Source: Vicinamibacteria bacterium (GTDB lineage Bacteria > Acidobacteriota > Vicinamibacteria > Fen-336). Taken from it: 59,679 nucleotides of DNA. The stretch is from assembly GCA_016934575.1 (NCBI GenBank), contig JAFGSN010000108.1, positions 1-59,679 on the forward strand, read 5' to 3'. The notes beneath the pieces are model-generated. The model saw nothing but the letters and a program-made list of their open reading frames with translations, made no database searches and had not been told where the DNA came from. Positions 27,314-35,133 of the stretch are shown here, piece by piece. Each line of letters starts with the position of its first letter. Position 1 is the first letter of the stretch. A program made the position numbers and the translations under genes.

Positions 27314-29286
27314 TGACGCAAACATTGATTGCGCTGGCGGCGTTGCTCGTCTCGGCGTCCGCGGCGCTCGGACTCCGCTCGCGCGCGCGCGCCGCAAGCC
27401 GGCTCGGCGCCGCCGGTTCTCCGGCTGCACTCGCCATATGCGTCGTTGCGTTGATCCGGGTCCTGTCGAGCGGACACGCGGTTGCTCTACGCGTCTCGTG
27501 GGCGGAGCCGTTCGGCGAGCTCACTTTGGGGATCGACGCTCTTTCGTCCTTCTTCCTGCTGATCATTCTGTCGCTGTCGGTTGTCACCGCGCTCTATGGC
27601 GTCGGATACCTCGAACGCTCTTCCCAATCCAGCGTGTCCTGGTTCTTCTTCAATCTGCTCGTCGCCAGCATGATCGTCGTCGTCATCGCGCGGCACGTGC
27701 TCGTGTTCCTGCTCGCCTGGGAGACGATGGCGCTTACGTCGTTTTTCCTCGTGGCGCACCATCACGGGCAACGTTCGGTGCGACGAGCGTCGTGGATTTA
27801 TCTCATCGCGAGCCATCTGGGATCGTTCTTCCTGTTGCCGATGTTCTTTCTGCTCGCGCCTGCCGGCGGATCACTGGCGTTCTCGGATTTGGGCCATGCG
27901 CTCGCTCCCTGGGCCGCCTCGTCCTGCTTTGTTCTGGCGGTGATCGGCTTCGGCTGCAAGGCCGGTTTGATGCCGCTGCACGTGTGGCTGCCCGAGGCGC
28001 ATCCCGCGGCGCCAAGTCACGTCTCGGCGCTCATGTCGGGCGTCATGATCAAGATGGGCGTCTACGGCCTGCTGCGCGTCGCCATGCTTCTGGGCGAACC
28101 GCCGCTCTGGTGGGGGTGGCTGCTGCTTGCGCTCGGCGCGATCTCGGCGTTGCTCGGCGTTCTCTTCGCGCTTGCTCAGCACGACTTGAAACGGCTTCTG
28201 GCCTATCACAGCGTGGAAAACGTCGGCATCATCGTCCTGGGAATCGGTGTCGGCTTCACCGGCCTATCCAGCGGCGCGCCGCATGTCGCCGTATTGGGAT
28301 TCACGGGCGCTCTTCTGCATGTCTTGAATCACGCCGTTTTCAAAGGACTGCTGTTCCTGGGCGCCGGCTCCGTGCTTCGCGCGACACATACCGCCGAGAT
28401 CGACGAGCTGGGCGGACTCATGCGACGCATGCCGGTGACCGGGTCCACTTTCCTGGTCGGCTGTTTGTCGATCTGCGGCCTACCGCCGTTCAACGGATTC
28501 GTGAGCGAGTTCCTGATTTACTGGGCCATGATCGCCGGCGTTTTGTCGCTCACGGCCGCGACCGCCGTTCCGCTTGGCGCCACGGTCGCGGTCCTCGCTT
28601 CGGTCGGAGGGCTGGCGCTCGCTTGCTTTGCCAAGGCCTTCGGCATCGTCTTCCTCGGGCTGCCGCGCAGGACCACGCCGCAAAGCGTCGTTGAAAACGG
28701 GCCGTCGATGACGGCGCCCATGGTCCTGCTCGCCGCCGCTTGCCTCGCCTTGGGTCTATCCGGTCCCCTGCTCGCGCCGGCCGTGGCAACCGTCGTCGCC
28801 GACCTGCATGCGCCGATCGACGCCGCTTCCATCCATGCGACAACCCGCGTTCTAAGCCGCGTCACCCTCATCGCCGCGGCGTTTATGGCTCTCGTCGCGG
28901 CGATGGCTCTTGTCCGTCACCGGCTCTTATGCCGGCGCGAGTCGCGCGCTGCGCCCACTTGGGATTGCGGTTATGTGGCGCCCTCGGCGACGATGCAGTA
29001 TACGGCCTCGTCCTTCGCGCAACCCATCGTCGACCTCTACGGCTCCTTGCTCAGAACACGCAAGCGTCTCGATGCGCCCGAGATCCACTTTCCCGAAGCG
29101 GCGCATCTCGAGACCGAGACTCCGGATCTCAGCCGCGAAGGCATATACGAGCCGCTGTTCGAAGCGATTGGCGTCGCGCTGCGACGCATGCTGGTGCTCC
29201 AGCACGGTCAGTTGCACATCTACGTCCTGGCCGTCGTTTTGACGCTGATCGCGTTGCTGCTCTGGCAGGTGGGGTGGAACTCGTGA
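27313..29286 (+). CDS. hyfB: Hydrogenase-4 subunit B-like proton-pumping subunit (Ehr-type complex)
   Basis: A 657-residue antiporter-like membrane subunit (NuoL/N/Mrp family) of a group-4-hydrogenase-like complex. Conserved stretches include WETMALTSFFLVAHH, KAGLMPLHVWLPEAHPAAPS, HDLKRLLAYHSVENVGII and LNHAVFKGLLFLGAGS, with the charged lysine/glutamate residues of proton channels. The C-terminal WDCGYVAPSATMQYTASSFA is typical of HyfB. Start M at 27313 follows a possible short upstream ORF; the track start at 27208 reads as shadow. It leads a six-gene operon with 3-7 nt overlaps or gaps. Confidence 0.92.
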   Translation: MTQTLIALAALLVSASAALGLRSRARAASRLGAAGSPAALAICVVALIRVLSSGHAVALRVSWAEPFGELTLGIDALSSFFLLIILSLSVVTALYGVGYLERSSQSSVSWFFFNLLVASMIVVVIARHVLVFLLAWETMALTSFFLVAHHHGQRSVRRASWIYLIASHLGSFFLLPMFFLLAPAGGSLAFSDLGHALAPWAASSCFVLAVIGFGCKAGLMPLHVWLPEAHPAAPSHVSALMSGVMIKMGVYGLLRVAMLLGEPPLWWGWLLLALGAISALLGVLFALAQHDLKRLLAYHSVENVGIIVLGIGVGFTGLSSGAPHVAVLGFTGALLHVLNHAVFKGLLFLGAGSVLRATHTAEIDELGGLMRRMPVTGSTFLVGCLSICGLPPFNGFVSEFLIYWAMIAGVLSLTAATAVPLGATVAVLASVGGLALACFAKAFGIVFLGLPRRTTPQSVVENGPSMTAPMVLLAAACLALGLSGPLLAPAVATVVADLHAPIDAASIHATTRVLSRVTLIAAAFMALVAAMALVRHRLLCRRESRAAPTWDCGYVAPSATMQYTASSFAQPIVDLYGSLLRTRKRLDAPEIHFPEAAHLETETPDLSREGIYEPLFEAIGVALRRMLVLQHGQLHIYVLAVVLTLIALLLWQVGWNS

Positions 29287-30179
29287 CCACGGCCCTGCTC
29301 GACTTTTTAACGGCCCTGGCGCTCGCGCCCCTGCTGCCGGGCGTGATCGCTCGCGTCAAGGCGCTTTTCGCGGGCCGCCAGGGACCGCCGCTACTCCAGG
29401 CTTACTTCGATCTGTGCAAACTGCTCCGTAAAAGCGGCGTTTATAGCACGGCGACCACGTGGATTTTTCGCGCCGGACCGATCGTCGCGTGCGCTTCCGT
29501 CGTCGCCGCTCTGGCGCTGACTCCGGCAGCGGGGAGAACGGCGCTGATCTCGTTTCCCGCAGATTTCGTGCTCCTCGCGTATCTTCTGGCGTGCGGCCGA
29601 TTCTTCACCGTGCTCGCGGCGCTCGACACCGGATCAAGCTTCGAAGGCATGGGCGCCAGCCGCGAGGTCCACTATGCCGCGCTGGGAGAGCCGGCTTTGC
29701 TGCTCGGCCTGCTGGCGCTCGCGCGACAGACCGGCACGATGTCGCTCCCGTCGCTGCTTGGCCGGGCGAGCCCGCTGGCGCCCGAGGCGGCCCTCGTCGG
29801 CGCCGCGCTCTTCATCGTTCTTTTGTGCGAGAACGCGCGCATTCCGTTCGACGATCCGAACACGCACCTCGAGCTGACCATGATTCACGAGGCCATGGTT
29901 CTCGATCATGGCGGGGTCGATCTGGCGCTGATCCACTATGGCTCTTGGCTGAAGCTCTGGCTCTGGAGCGCTTTGCTCGCCGGCGTCCTCATGCCGGTCG
30001 CTCTCAAGACAATCGTGACGCCGGTTCCGCTCGTGGGCGTGACGGGCGTTCTGGCGGTCGCCCTGGGAATCGGAGTCGTGGAGTCTTGTATCGCGCGCTT
30101 GCGCCTGCTGCGCGTTCCACATCTTCTCGCCACGGCGCTGGCGCTTGCGGCCGTCGCCTTCATTCTGGGAGTACGTTGA
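29283..30179 (+). CDS. hyfC: HyfC/NuoH-like membrane anchor subunit
   Basis: A 298-residue multi-spanning subunit of the NuoH/HyfC family, which connects the peripheral arm to the proton-pumping arm. Signatures are FAGRQGPPLLQAYFDLCKLL near the N-terminus and ARIPFDDPNTHLELTMIHEA in the middle. The start is a GTG overlapping the hyfB TGA (GTGA). The track start at 28740 is inside hyfB. It is one of two NuoH-type genes in the window, the other being nuoH at 36947. Confidence 0.92.
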   Translation: MTTALLDFLTALALAPLLPGVIARVKALFAGRQGPPLLQAYFDLCKLLRKSGVYSTATTWIFRAGPIVACASVVAALALTPAAGRTALISFPADFVLLAYLLACGRFFTVLAALDTGSSFEGMGASREVHYAALGEPALLLGLLALARQTGTMSLPSLLGRASPLAPEAALVGAALFIVLLCENARIPFDDPNTHLELTMIHEAMVLDHGGVDLALIHYGSWLKLWLWSALLAGVLMPVALKTIVTPVPLVGVTGVLAVALGIGVVESCIARLRLLRVPHLLATALALAAVAFILGVR

Positions 30180-30181
30180 CG

Positions 30182-30823
30182 ATGATGGACGGAGTCGTCG
30201 ATCGGCTGATGGTGTTACTGATCCTTTCGGACGTCGCGCTGCTCGGCATGTCGCGTTTGGGCGCGGTCATCGGCCTGGCCGCGCTGCAAGGCGCGCTCCT
30301 CGGCGGCTTGGCGCTGTCCGCGTCCGGGGAGACGTCGCGCGCCGTCCTCCTGGCGGCGGTGGGATTGAGCGTCCGCGGCCTGCTCTTCCCCTGGCTCTTG
30401 CGACGCACGGCAAGACGCGCCGGAGTTCAACGCGATCTCGAACCTTTTGTGGGCTATGCCCTGTCGCTGCTGATCGGAATCGTCATGCTCGGCGCGTCGA
30501 TGGCGCTCGGCGCGCGCCTGCCGCTCGGGCGGGCGGGAGTTTCGAATCTGGTCGTGCCGGCCGCGCTCTTCACCATGTTCACCGGCGTGTTCTTGATCGT
30601 CGCTCGGCGCAAGGCCTTGACGCAATGCGTGGGGTACCTCGTGCTCGAAAACGGCATCTACGGCTTCGGCGCGGCCTCGGTCGGCGAAATTCCTCTGCTG
30701 GTCGAGCTGGGCGCGCTGCTCGACCTTTTCGTGGCCGTGCTCGTGATGGGCGTCGCCGTCTATCGCATCACCGCGGAGTTCGACCATATGGACACCCAGC
30801 GGCTCGATGCGCTGAGAGGATGA
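30182..30823 (+). CDS. hyfE: HyfE-like membrane subunit
   Basis: A 213-residue membrane protein of the hydrogenase-4 component E family, whose C-terminal half resembles NuoK. The segment RKALTQCVGYLVLENGIYGF with the buried glutamate and the ending MGVAVYRITAEFDHMDT are characteristic. The ATG lies 2 nt after the hyfC stop, and a second ATG directly follows it. It contributes to the proton path of the complex. Confidence 0.88.
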   Translation: MMDGVVDRLMVLLILSDVALLGMSRLGAVIGLAALQGALLGGLALSASGETSRAVLLAAVGLSVRGLLFPWLLRRTARRAGVQRDLEPFVGYALSLLIGIVMLGASMALGARLPLGRAGVSNLVVPAALFTMFTGVFLIVARRKALTQCVGYLVLENGIYGFGAASVGEIPLLVELGALLDLFVAVLVMGVAVYRITAEFDHMDTQRLDALRG

Positions 30824-30829
30824 GACGTT

Positions 30830-32335
30830 GTGATGCATGATTCGACGCTTGTCTTCGCGGCGCTCATCCTTCCCGCTCTCGGAGCGGCGGCGGTTCCGCT
30901 CCTGCGCCGGGCGCGCGGCGTACTGGCCGTGACTTGCCTCGTGACGCTCGTCGACGTCTTGCTGGCCGCCGTCGTCTCCGTTTCCGTGCTGCGAAAGGGT
31001 CCGGTCGCAGCCGCGGCAGGATGGCTGCGCGTCGACGCCCTTTCGGCGACTCACCTCCTTCTCCTGTCGCTCGTCGGCGGCCTGAGCAGCCTGTTCGCCT
31101 TCGTCTACTTCGACGACGAGCTCCAGCAAGGCCGGTTGACGCTCAGACAGTCGCGCCTGTTCGGCTCCCTTTGGTGCGGCGCGTTCTTCGCGATCACGCT
31201 GCTGCTCGCGTCCAACAACCTCGGCGTGATGTGGGTCGGCATGGAGGCCACGACGCTGTTCACGGCGTTTCTGATCTCCGTGCATATCTCGCGCGAGTCG
31301 CTGGAGGCGATGTGGAAGTACGTGCTGATCTGTTCGGTGGCGATCGCGTTCGCCTTCATGGGCACGCTCATCACGGCCGCCGCCGCGCCGCGCACCGGAG
31401 CGCCCTCCGCGCTCTTCTGGACGAGCCTTCTGGCCGACGCCGCCCGCCTCGACCCGCGCCTCATGCGCGCGGCGTTCGTGTTCCTGCTCGTCGGCTACGG
31501 AACCAAGGCCGGGCTGGCGCCCATGCACAACTGGCTGCCTGACGCGCACAGCCAGGCGCCGGCGCCGGTATCGGCGCTTTTTTCGGGATTCATGCTCAAC
31601 AGCGCGCTGTACTGCATCCTGCGCTATCTCCCCGTCGTCGAGAGCGCGACGGGCGGCGAGGGCGGGGAACGGGGACTGTTGCTAGCTCTCGGTCTCGTGT
31701 CGCTTTTGATCGGCGCGGGCTTTATTCTGTTTCAACATGACGCCAAGAGACTGCTCGCTTATTGCAGCGTCGAGCACATCGGTCTGATCTGCGTAGGCGT
31801 CGGCCTCGGCGGAGCCGGCACGGTCGCGGCTCTTGTCCACGCCCTCAATCACTCGTTGGCGAAGAGCCTGGCCTTTTTCAGCGCCGGGCGGTTGGGACAG
31901 GCGTTCGGCGGCCATGACATTGCGCGCATGAGCGGCGCTTTCCGGGCCTCGCACGCCTGGGGCGCCGGCCTGCTGTTCAGCCTCATCGCGCTTTCCGGAG
32001 CAGCGCCGTTCGCCGCCTTTTTGAGCGAGCTGATGATCCTCAAGGCCGCGTTCGACGCGCGCCGCGGCGTTCTTTTCGCCACGTTGCTCTTCGGTCTTGG
32101 ACTGGCTTTCTTGGGGCTGCTGCGCCATGCCATCAGAATCGCCTGGGCGCGTTCGGACGCCACGCCGCGCCGGCTTCCGGATCGAGCGATCGAGCGGTTG
32201 ATCGTTGGGGCGACGTTGTGCCTGCTTCTGGTTCTCGGACTGGGCTGGCCCGAGAACCTGGCGCGGGCCGCCGTAAGCGCCGCGCGCATCATCGACGGCG
32301 GTTCGGCGGCGGCACTGGCGGGAATCTTGCCATGA
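30830..32335 (+). CDS. hyfF: HyfF-like proton-pumping subunit
   Basis: A 501-residue second antiporter-like subunit. Characteristic stretches are NNLGVMWVGMEATTLFTAFL, GYGTKAGLAPMHNWLPDAHS, QHDAKRLLAYCSVEHIGLIC and LNHSLAKSLAFFSAGR. The track start is GTG 30830, followed at once by ATG 30833; either may be used. The stop overlaps the hyfG ATG as ATGA. Confidence 0.9.
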   Translation: MMHDSTLVFAALILPALGAAAVPLLRRARGVLAVTCLVTLVDVLLAAVVSVSVLRKGPVAAAAGWLRVDALSATHLLLLSLVGGLSSLFAFVYFDDELQQGRLTLRQSRLFGSLWCGAFFAITLLLASNNLGVMWVGMEATTLFTAFLISVHISRESLEAMWKYVLICSVAIAFAFMGTLITAAAAPRTGAPSALFWTSLLADAARLDPRLMRAAFVFLLVGYGTKAGLAPMHNWLPDAHSQAPAPVSALFSGFMLNSALYCILRYLPVVESATGGEGGERGLLLALGLVSLLIGAGFILFQHDAKRLLAYCSVEHIGLICVGVGLGGAGTVAALVHALNHSLAKSLAFFSAGRLGQAFGGHDIARMSGAFRASHAWGAGLLFSLIALSGAAPFAAFLSELMILKAAFDARRGVLFATLLFGLGLAFLGLLRHAIRIAWARSDATPRRLPDRAIERLIVGATLCLLLVLGLGWPENLARAAVSAARIIDGGSAAALAGILP

Positions 32336-33858
32336 CAAGCGCCGCTATCGCCGTCCGTAACGGCCAGTCGATTGCCGTCGAGGATCTGCCGAAGCTTGCG
32401 ATCAAGCCGTTTCAAGCCGAGGTCGTCTCCGCTCTCTCCGGCGGCGCGCGCGTCGCGGCGTTTTTCGGCGCGCCCGAAGCGGACCTGACCGGCCGGTCGA
32501 GCGCGAAGCTTCGTCTGATCATGGCGCTGGCGCAGGACCGAGAACGATCGCTCATGCTGCTCTCGACCTCGGTAGGCGACGCCTATCCTTCATTGACTCC
32601 GGCTTTCCCGCAGCTCCATCGCTTCGAACGCGAGATCCTCGAGCAGTGGGGCGTGACTCCCGAAGGTCATCCCTGGGCCAAGCCGGTGCGATTTCAGACG
32701 CCGTATCGCGCGCCGGCCGGCCACGCGGTCGAACCCGCGACGATCGGAGTCGTCGACTTCTTTCGCGTCGGCGGCGGCGAAACCCACGAAGTGGCGGTCG
32801 GACCGGTGCACGCCGGCATCATCGAGCCGGGCCATTTCCGCTTCCAGTGCCACGGCGAACACGTTTATCACCTCGAGATCTCTCTCGGATATCAGCACCG
32901 CGGCGTGGAACGCGGCCTCATCGGCGCGCCTCACGCGCGCTCGCTGCATTACGCCGAAACGCTCGCGGGCGACACGACCATCGGACACGCGACCGCGTAT
33001 GCGCAGGCAATCGAGTCGCTGGCCGCGGTCAAGGCGCCCGAGCAGGCCAAGGCCTTGCGCGCAGTCGCGCTCGAACTCGAGCGCCTCGCCAACCATGTCG
33101 GCGATCTGGGCGCGCTGGCGGGCGACGTGGGTTTTCTGCCGACGCTTTCCTATTGCGGGCGTATTCGCGGCGACGCCCTCAACCTCACCGCGCTTCTCTG
33201 CGGAAGCCGATTCGGACGCGGCCTCGTCGTCCCCGGAGGCGTCCGGTTCCCCTGCGACGAGAGCCGCGGCGCCGAAATCCGCCGTCGTCTGGCGCGCATC
33301 ACGGACGACGCGCGCAACGCCGTCGATCTGATCTGGACGACCCCATCGGTGACGGAGCGTTTCCAGGGCGTGGGGATTCTGCCCCGCGATCTGTGCCTCG
33401 CCATGGGCACGGTGGGCATGGCCGCGCGCGCCGCCGGATTGCCGCGCGACGTGCGCCATGACTTTCCGGCCGGCGACTCGGCGCTCCGTGAGATACCGAT
33501 CGCCACGGCGGATGACGGAGACGTGCTCGCCCGCGCCCTTGTGCGCCGGCGCGAGATCGAGGCTTCGATCAAGTTCGTCGACAATCGACTGGCGAATCTA
33601 CCGGCCGATCCGCACCGCCGCCCGCTCTCGTCTTTACGAAGCCGACGCCTGGTGGTGGCGCTTGCGGAAGGCTGGCGAGGCGAGATCTGTCACGTCGCCT
33701 TGACGGACGATCAGGGCCGCGTCGCTCGCTACAAGGTCGTCGATCCCTCTTTCCATAACTGGTCGGGCCTGGCTCTTGCCTTGCGCGACCAACAGATCTC
33801 CGACTTCCCTTTGTGCAATAAGAGTTTCAACCTCTCATACTGCGGACAGGATCTCTGA
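32332..33858 (+). CDS. hyfG: HyfG-like large subunit lacking the nickel site (Ehr type; fused NuoC- and NuoD-like domains)
   Basis: A 508-residue protein. Residues ~25-125 are the 30-kDa NuoC-like domain (PQLHRFEREILEQWGVTPEG). The rest is the NiFe-large-subunit/NuoD fold (QCHGEHVYHLEISLGYQHRG). In true group-4 hydrogenases two CxxC motifs bind nickel and iron. Here the first site reads ETLAGDTTIGHA (about 209-220) and the second DPSFHNWSG (from 471), with no cysteine at either. The complex therefore cannot be a hydrogenase of the usual kind and matches the energy-converting-hydrogenase-related (Ehr) group, whose electron acceptor is unknown, perhaps a quinone. The start is ATG 32332, overlapping hyfF. 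Confidence 0.9.
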   Translation: MTSAAIAVRNGQSIAVEDLPKLAIKPFQAEVVSALSGGARVAAFFGAPEADLTGRSSAKLRLIMALAQDRERSLMLLSTSVGDAYPSLTPAFPQLHRFEREILEQWGVTPEGHPWAKPVRFQTPYRAPAGHAVEPATIGVVDFFRVGGGETHEVAVGPVHAGIIEPGHFRFQCHGEHVYHLEISLGYQHRGVERGLIGAPHARSLHYAETLAGDTTIGHATAYAQAIESLAAVKAPEQAKALRAVALELERLANHVGDLGALAGDVGFLPTLSYCGRIRGDALNLTALLCGSRFGRGLVVPGGVRFPCDESRGAEIRRRLARITDDARNAVDLIWTTPSVTERFQGVGILPRDLCLAMGTVGMAARAAGLPRDVRHDFPAGDSALREIPIATADDGDVLARALVRRREIEASIKFVDNRLANLPADPHRRPLSSLRSRRLVVALAEGWRGEICHVALTDDQGRVARYKVVDPSFHNWSGLALALRDQQISDFPLCNKSFNLSYCGQDL

Positions 33859-33862
33859 AGCC

Positions 33863-34648
33863 ATGTCGATCGCCAACATTCTCGCGGCGCGTATCAAGCA
33901 GGGGCATCGCACGCTGCCGTTTCCACCGGACCAGTCCGTCATCTCCGATCGTTATCGCGGATTGCCGCGGCTCTCTCCCGATCGCTGCGTCGCCGGCTGC
34001 CGCGCGTGCGCCGAGGCATGCCCGACCGGAGCGATCCGTGTCGGGGACGCGCCGGCGATCGACATGGGCCTCTGCCTTTTCTGCGGCGAGTGCGCCGCGG
34101 CCTGCGAACGTCAAGCGATCGTGTTCTCGCAAGACTACCGAATGGCGGCGTGCTCGCGTTCCGACCTCGTCGTCGATCGCGAAGACCGGCGAGCGGCGAC
34201 GTCCTCCGCGCCCGTCAAATGGCGTCTCTTCCGTCGCTCGCTCAAGCTGCGCCAGGTCAGCGCCGGCGGATGCAACGCGTGCGAGGCCGACATCAATGTC
34301 CTTGGAACGTTAGCCTGGGACCTCGGCCGATTCGGCGTCCAGTTCGTCGCCTCGCCGCGCCACGCGGACGGTCTGCTGGTGACCGGACCGGTCAGCCGCA
34401 ACATGGAACTGGCGTTGCGCAAAACCTACGACGCCGTGCCTGAGCCGCGCATCGTCATCGCCGTGGGCGCTTGCGCCATTTCGGGAGGACCCTACATGGG
34501 ACATGAAGAGGCGCGCGGCGGCGTCGGAGCCGTCCTCCCGGTCGACCTCCACATACCCGGCTGTCCTCCGCATCCGCTCACGATTCTTGACGGTTTGTTG
34601 CGCGTGATGGGGAAAAGCGATCCGCAAACCGCCTCGCCTTTTCGGTAA
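33863..34648 (+). CDS. hyfI: Ferredoxin-HyfI fusion: small iron-sulfur subunit of the Ehr-type complex
   Basis: A 261-residue fusion. Residues ~40-85 form a two-cluster ferredoxin like HyfH/NuoI: C42, C46, C49, C53 in CVAGCRACAEACP and C71, C74, C77, C81 in CLFCGECAAAC. Residues ~125-250 form the NuoB/HyfI small subunit with the four ligands of the terminal cluster: C137 and C140 in GGCNACEAD, C204 in VGACAISGG and C234 in IPGCPPHP. All ligands are intact, so electrons can reach the HyfG active-site cavity even though nickel is absent. The start is ATG 33863, 4 nt after hyfG. It is the last gene of the first operon. Confidence 0.92.
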   Translation: MSIANILAARIKQGHRTLPFPPDQSVISDRYRGLPRLSPDRCVAGCRACAEACPTGAIRVGDAPAIDMGLCLFCGECAAACERQAIVFSQDYRMAACSRSDLVVDREDRRAATSSAPVKWRLFRRSLKLRQVSAGGCNACEADINVLGTLAWDLGRFGVQFVASPRHADGLLVTGPVSRNMELALRKTYDAVPEPRIVIAVGACAISGGPYMGHEEARGGVGAVLPVDLHIPGCPPHPLTILDGLLRVMGKSDPQTASPFR

Positions 34649-34684
34649 CGCGCTCATTCTTCGACCTCATTCCATGTCCTCCAA

Positions 34685-34713
34685 TTGACACTCTTTCAAA
34701 GGGAACGTTATAT
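34685..34713 (+). promoter_or_regulatory. Strong sigma-70-type promoter of the nuo operon
   Basis: TTGACA (34685-34690), a 17-bp spacer and TTATAT (34708-34713) form a near-consensus promoter 51 nt upstream of nuoA. Two short hairpins follow in the leader (CCGGC/GCCGG at 34718-34732; TCGTCA/TGACGA at 34736-34752), just before the GAGGAGG ribosome site. It shows that nuo can be transcribed apart from the hyf-like genes. Confidence 0.65.
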
Positions 34714-34764
34714 TTCCCCGGCATTGCGCCGGATGTCGTCAAGTCGTGACGAATGAGGAGGATC

Positions 34765-35133
34765 ATGACCGCCAGCTCGCCGCTTCCCTCCTATGTCCCG
34801 ATCCTCGTGCTCGGCGCGATCGCCGCCGGCTTCGCGATCCTCACGATTCTGTTCTCGCATCTGATCGGCCGCCCGCGATCCACGCCCGCGAAGAGCGCGA
34901 CGTACGAGTGCGGCATGCCGCCAGTCGGCACGGCGCACGCGCGATTTCCAGTCAAGTTTTACCTGGTGTGCGTGATCTTCATCCTCTTCGACGTGGACGC
35001 GGCCTTCCTCTATCCGTGGGCGCTCGTGTTCCGCGAGCTCGGAATATTCGGCCTGATTGAGATGGCGCTCTTCGTCTGCATCCTCGGCGGCGGCTTTGCC
35101 TATGCCTGGAAGACGGGAGCGCTCGATTGGTGA
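34765..35133 (+). CDS. nuoA: NADH-quinone oxidoreductase subunit A
   Basis: A 122-residue complex I membrane subunit with three hydrophobic helices. The conserved loop KSATYECGMPPVGTAHARFP, including the invariant ECG, is followed by FYLVCVIFILFDVDAAFLYP. The start at ATG 34765 has GAGGAGG upstream and a strong promoter before it; the track start four codons earlier lacks support. The next gene starts at a GTG overlapping this stop. nuoB, which normally follows nuoA, is missing. Confidence 0.95.
   Translation: MTASSPLPSYVPILVLGAIAAGFAILTILFSHLIGRPRSTPAKSATYECGMPPVGTAHARFPVKFYLVCVIFILFDVDAAFLYPWALVFRELGIFGLIEMALFVCILGGGFAYAWKTGALDW

Noticed and set aside
30215-31549. 444-residue antisense ORF across hyfE/hyfF
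   Set aside because: Composition is Arg/Glu/Gln-rich with no domain. It mirrors the codon pattern of the hydrophobic membrane genes on the plus strand, a usual shadow in GC-rich DNA.
32332-33858. Reading this gene cluster as a functional NiFe hydrogenase or formate hydrogenlyase
   Set aside because: The large subunit lacks both nickel-binding cysteine pairs, and no maturation (hyp) or formate dehydrogenase genes are nearby.
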